DNA of 8,728 bases. It comes from Candidatus Melainabacteria bacterium. Lineage in GTDB: Bacteria > Cyanobacteriota > Vampirovibrionia > Obscuribacterales > Obscuribacteraceae. Positions 5,340-8,728 of this stretch are shown here, one piece after another (position 1 is the stretch's first letter; each line of letters begins with the position of its first letter). Position numbers and translations under genes: made by a program. Below the pieces are notes generated by a model. That model saw only the letters and a program-made list of their open reading frames with translations, was not told where the DNA came from and did not search any database. The DNA lies in the NCBI GenBank assembly GCA_016209785.1, contig JACQVM010000136.1, positions 1-8,728 on the forward strand. The letters are read 5' to 3'.

Positions 5340-7595
5340 TTAGTTTGATGATGTCCTTTTGCCTTTCGTGCCTACATAGATCATTGCGCCCCAAGTAACA
5401 AAACACAAAAGAACTAACAGAATAACTGGTGCAGCCCAAGGTACATCAGCAAGAAACGCTGTTGCTTGTCTCCATGGCGCAATCTTAGAAACAGTTGTCT
5501 TAGGCAATGTTTGCGCAGCCTTAACTATGTGCAAAGGTGATACCGATGCTAGGTTCCCACTTAATTGTGCACGCAATGTCGGCTTACACAAGAGATCTAC
5601 TGCTGAACCCAAGGTATCAGGAGAGTTTGATGAAACAACAAGTATTACTTTGCCAGCGGCCCATGGGGAAAGAATCTCCTCTAAATAAGCATGGGCTTGC
5701 TCGAACAATCGCGGCGCCTGTGGACTTGTTTGCCACAGCTTGATAGTAGCTCCGTGCTTCTGCAAAGCAAGGGCTGACCCTAACTTTTCTTCAAGCACAT
5801 TTGTATGGCAAGGACTAAGTACCAACAGATGACGACTTGTCTGAACTAACCGGGGAAGATTATTGTCAAAATAGACATCGTAAGGAATATAAGGATATGC
5901 ACCGAGCTCCTGCCCCCATATGCCAATCTGGCATGCAAGCTTCAGAAGTCCAGCCAGACAAAACTTGTCTGCCTTGCAGGGCAGGACAATAGCAAGCCCA
6001 GAAAATCCATTATCTTTAGTCAGCGGGAAGCCACTATACCCTAACAATGACAAGTCAGGTAATTGGCTTTGGTATTCTTTATCAAGCTCTAGGCGTGTAG
6101 TTTCATAAAGTGTTCCCCACAGTTGCTTGTCCACTACGGGCATGCACTTACCTAACTGTTTTGGATACAGGTGAAACGCAAACTCGAATTCGTTGTATGG
6201 CTTAATTAAATGATTGGGAATTTCAATAACATCTTCATGGTGCTCTTCTCCTTCAGCTTTTACAAGAGGATAAGAACGTAGACTCACATCATTGAGCTTA
6301 ACCTCCAGGCTCGAGAGCTCTGTATTCATCTGCGCACCATAGGCAAAAACAACTCGCAACTTTTGACTTTGTCCTATAGGCTTCACACCAGGGAACTCAT
6401 GCAATACAACCACAATTGGCTCAGGCTCAATCCCATGTACCGTAGTCGTCAGGTATCCGAGATCTTGCAAGGTACACGTCTTGGGTGTTGGCACCACACC
6501 AGGTGACGCTGGCGAACCCAAGGAACTATCAATCCGGGGAAAGTCATTGAGCTTACGAATAATGGCTACCTGACCGCCAAGGATGGGTTCGTAAGTTCTC
6601 TCGGTCAGTGCTCTTGCAGCCGCTTCAACACCCTGGGGTCCGTTACCGCTCACAACTAAAAGTGGGCTTTGTGGATCATTTGGATTGGCCAGAATTTCCA
6701 GCACGCCGATTTCAGGACCCAATGGTTGCCCTCCCGCATCCAAAAACTGCCCGGACTTAAGTGGCAAGGGCAAATGCTCACCCAGTTGAGCAATTAGCTG
6801 ATTTTCACCGGCAGTACCTATGGCAATCAGTGCTCCGGCTTTGTCTTGCTGAGCAACAACCTCTACTGGACGGTAGTCTGCAATGGCACCAAGGTTAGTG
6901 GCAACTTTAGCGATTGCTCTAACTGTTTCCATTTCAGGAGTTTCAGGCAATGCAAAGCCAATCTGAGTATTTCCCAATCCACGAACATCAAAGAAAGGGT
7001 ATGGCCAGCCATGCAGATCCGGGATCAAGGTCTGCTCCTGGTAGTTAAGGACTAGCCGTGAGGTTGTGCTTACATTTGTCCACAAAGTGGTGGAAAACGG
7101 ATCCTCACACTCATTGGCATAGTGCTGCGTAACGCGAATAATCAAGTTGTTGTATTCTTGAAATTTAGCACCGTCAAGTGATATGGCTACTTCAGTTGGG
7201 TTGGAGTTTGATTGATCGAGAGGGATTATCTTTAGCAAGGAACCGTTTAGTTCCACCTTCAGATCCGATAACCGTGGCACAAGCCCTGGTGCATGGCTAA
7301 GCCCAAGATAGAGAGTGCTCCCAGAAGCAGGGCTCCAGCGCCGAGGATATGGAAAGTTGATGGTGCGACTGGCTTGCTGTCCATGAAAGCTAAGATCTGA
7401 TAAAACATACAGATCATTGCCAAACCCGACCGTTTTGCTCAAATGTCCACCGAAAGTGACTTTGCTTGCAGATGCTACTCCTGCCCCAGGTGTCATCCAG
7501 CCACCGGCACCAAGCAACAGTATCAAGAAAAGTGGCAGGCACTTGTAAGCTCTGAAAAGACTATGGGAACTAGATGTTTTGAAGAAAATAGCCAT
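5340..7595 (-). CDS. bcsB: Cellulose synthase periplasmic subunit BcsB
   Basis: A 751-residue protein from the ATG at 7595, close to the usual BcsB length. An N-terminal hydrophobic segment (about 21-40) is an export signal ending near GVASA. The family's duplicated layout is visible: a first carbohydrate-binding-like beta domain (about 55-187) ending in CEDPFSTTLW (163-172), a flavodoxin-like domain (about 210-355), a second beta domain (about 390-510) ending in the matching GKCMPVVDKQLW (482-493), and a second flavodoxin-like domain (about 530-680). A single C-terminal membrane helix (about 721-742) with a basic tail follows. In characterised systems this helix docks on BcsA and the periplasmic domains guide the emerging glucan. 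An alternative GTG start at 7625 adds ten residues but has its AGG almost touching the codon. The ATG has AGG at about 12 bases and places the positive residues directly before the signal, so I prefer it. It lies downstream of bcsA. Confidence 0.9.
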   Translation of the reverse strand: MAIFFKTSSSHSLFRAYKCLPLFLILLLGAGGWMTPGAGVASASKVTFGGHLSKTVGFGNDLYVLSDLSFHGQQASRTINFPYPRRWSPASGSTLYLGLSHAPGLVPRLSDLKVELNGSLLKIIPLDQSNSNPTEVAISLDGAKFQEYNNLIIRVTQHYANECEDPFSTTLWTNVSTTSRLVLNYQEQTLIPDLHGWPYPFFDVRGLGNTQIGFALPETPEMETVRAIAKVATNLGAIADYRPVEVVAQQDKAGALIAIGTAGENQLIAQLGEHLPLPLKSGQFLDAGGQPLGPEIGVLEILANPNDPQSPLLVVSGNGPQGVEAAARALTERTYEPILGGQVAIIRKLNDFPRIDSSLGSPASPGVVPTPKTCTLQDLGYLTTTVHGIEPEPIVVVLHEFPGVKPIGQSQKLRVVFAYGAQMNTELSSLEVKLNDVSLRSYPLVKAEGEEHHEDVIEIPNHLIKPYNEFEFAFHLYPKQLGKCMPVVDKQLWGTLYETTRLELDKEYQSQLPDLSLLGYSGFPLTKDNGFSGLAIVLPCKADKFCLAGLLKLACQIGIWGQELGAYPYIPYDVYFDNNLPRLVQTSRHLLVLSPCHTNVLEEKLGSALALQKHGATIKLWQTSPQAPRLFEQAHAYLEEILSPWAAGKVILVVSSNSPDTLGSAVDLLCKPTLRAQLSGNLASVSPLHIVKAAQTLPKTTVSKIAPWRQATAFLADVPWAAPVILLVLLCFVTWGAMIYVGTKGKRTSSN

Positions 7596-7709
7596 TGTTT
7601 GCCAACCTGTGAGACAGTGTAGCACCTGTAGCTTTAAGCCTATGCCTTTTGCATCTAAGGTGTTACTTGTCCAGGCTTACAAACCCTTAATACCATGAGA
7701 GCCAGGTTG
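7596..7709 (-). other. bcsA-bcsB spacer
   Basis: About 114 bases separate the bcsA stop from the preferred bcsB start (84 if the GTG at 7625 is used). No strong terminator, promoter pair or ORF is visible. There is only a weak 6-base inverted match (AAGCCT at 7636-7641 with AGGCTT at 7673-7678). Read-through from bcsA is therefore likely. Confidence 0.5.
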
Positions 7710-7712
7710 TCA

Positions 7713-8728
7713 TTTGAGTCCTAGCGTGGTGCAAGTAAGGACACGCATTGGTGTGGTCACAATATTCCAATAAGAACCCACAATAGAGTCCATTGGCTCC
7801 CTCAAATGAGCCCAGGTACCGGGTGCACAGTAAATGAGCTCGATGAGCGACCGTATCTTATCGCTGTCAGCCGCGGCAAACTGCATTCCTACCAATTGTT
7901 GCGCATTAGCAGTTTGTTGGCACCTCCGAACTGTAGCAGAAAGCTCTATTGGGCGCCCATTTTGTCCTTTTATGGCTAGTAAGACCTGGGCACCTGGACT
8001 TGTCCAATTCATGCTGCCCTTAGCATTTAGCCTCAGCAAAGCACCAAATTCAGTAAGGTTTTCTGTGACACCTTGCTCAGCATGTTCAATTTCATTGGAG
8101 CGAACAAGTACAGGAACTTGCTTGGAGATACGATGAGCTGCTCGACGCTGAGGACGTTCAATAGCAACACAAATTGCACACATCGCCAATATGAGGTTAT
8201 AGAAAGTCCAGAAAGCGTTCAAAAGAATGCTTTGTTGCTCAATCACATCACGACTGTGCAACCATCTCACACAACAAGCTATCAAGCCTGTCAAGCCTAG
8301 AAGCAGAATTAAAATACTTGGCCAGGCCATGCGAAAGTCAAAAAAATATTTCTTTATCAGTCCACCTTTAGGGGTCACGTTGAATTGGCCAGCTCGAGGA
8401 TTGACAAGTGTACTTGTGGTTACACAAGCAAAATAAGGAGCTAAAGTTGTCTCGTAAACCTCGGACCAGAAAGAATGCCGAAAGTTCTTGTAGTGATAGT
8501 TATTGGTTAAAGTAGCCACTAAGATATGCGGCAAGGCCATGATAATTACACTTAATGGCAGTGCCTGAAGAGGATGCAGGTTAAACAAGAGGTACATCAC
8601 GGGCACCAAAAAAAAGATAAGTCTTGGAAGCCCGAACCAAAAGTTTAATGTGCTACTTGTGTAACAGAGCCGCTGACACCAAGTAAGTCCTTTACGACAC
8701 CAAGGATTATCAAGACGCATGATCTGAG
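7713..8728 (-). CDS. bcsA: Cellulose synthase catalytic subunit BcsA, C-terminal part with PilZ domain (5' end outside window; TGA stop at 7710-7712)
   Basis: About 338 C-terminal residues of the processive GT2 synthase that polymerises UDP-glucose and threads the glucan through the inner membrane. The fragment opens with QIMRLDNPW, the stretch just after the acceptor-site QxxRW motif of BcsA, so the catalytic core lies beyond the edge and the in-frame ATG at 8720 is not the true start. Membrane segments follow (about 26-48, 53-72 and 86-104, numbered from that Met). Next is the gating-loop motif FNVTPKGG (113-120, family FxVTxKG), two more segments (131-151, 166-187), then a PilZ domain from 189. 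PilZ signatures are RRAAHR (R193/R197, RxxxR) and NLTEFG (221-226) in place of the common D/NxSxxG. The family binds cyclic di-GMP here to release the gating loop. The end, WAHLREPMD, is also BcsA-like. It is followed by bcsB after a gap of 84-114 bases. Confidence 0.94.

Noticed and set aside
7596..7625. GTG at 7625 as the bcsB start
   Set aside because: Its upstream AGG is almost adjacent to the codon, and the added ten residues lengthen the signal region without benefit; ATG 7595 fits better, though the GTG cannot be excluded.
8718..8720. ATG at 8720 as the start of a 336-residue BcsA-like protein
   Set aside because: The residues around it (QIMRLDNPW) are the conserved stretch just after QxxRW inside BcsA, so it is an internal methionine.

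Overview
The window looks like chromosomal DNA of a diderm bacterium with moderate, roughly balanced base composition. It holds seven protein-coding genes, two of them cut by the window edges. There are no RNA genes, no CRISPR array, no intact mobile element, and no gene-free stretch longer than about 250 bases. Bacterial cellulose synthase together with Tad-type envelope proteins fits a surface-attached or aggregating organism. The mix reminds me faintly of the non-photosynthetic cyanobacterial relatives (Vampirovibrionia/Obscuribacterales), but nothing here fixes the taxon and I hold that loosely.

Layout. Bases 2-385 (+) are the 3' end of a CorA-type divalent-cation transporter. A 252-base spacer follows, with a candidate promoter and a bulged hairpin. 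Bases 638-1948 (+) encode a secreted subtilisin-family (S8) serine protease with an intact catalytic triad. Between it and the convergent next gene lie three consecutive stem-loops (about 1980-2085) that look like back-to-back terminators. Bases 2099-3293 (-) hold two overlapping genes: a TadE-like pseudopilin-type protein and a small exported protein of unknown function. Divergently, only 33 bases away, a TadG-like protein runs 3327-4229 (+). On the minus strand from the right edge down to 4262 lies a cellulose synthase cluster: bcsA (3' part only, with FxVTxKG gating loop and PilZ domain), bcsB, and 7 bases further a multi-membrane-spanning protein of the lysylphosphatidylglycerol-synthase-TM/YbhN flippase-like family.

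How the genes work together. BcsA and BcsB form the inner-membrane cellulose synthase and translocation complex. The PilZ domain implies activation by cyclic di-GMP. The flippase-like gene appears to be co-transcribed with them, so a role in envelope lipid or glycan handling during export is possible but is inference. The TadE-like/unknown/TadG-like trio looks like a small detached Tad (Flp pilus-type) module without the ATPase, platform or secretin genes. The protease is a separate transcription unit whose 3' end faces this module.

The most interesting points are the bcsA-bcsB-flippase arrangement, the compact divergent Tad module with its unknown exported partner, and the triple-hairpin intergenic region. 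Nothing in the window is plainly a new system on its own.
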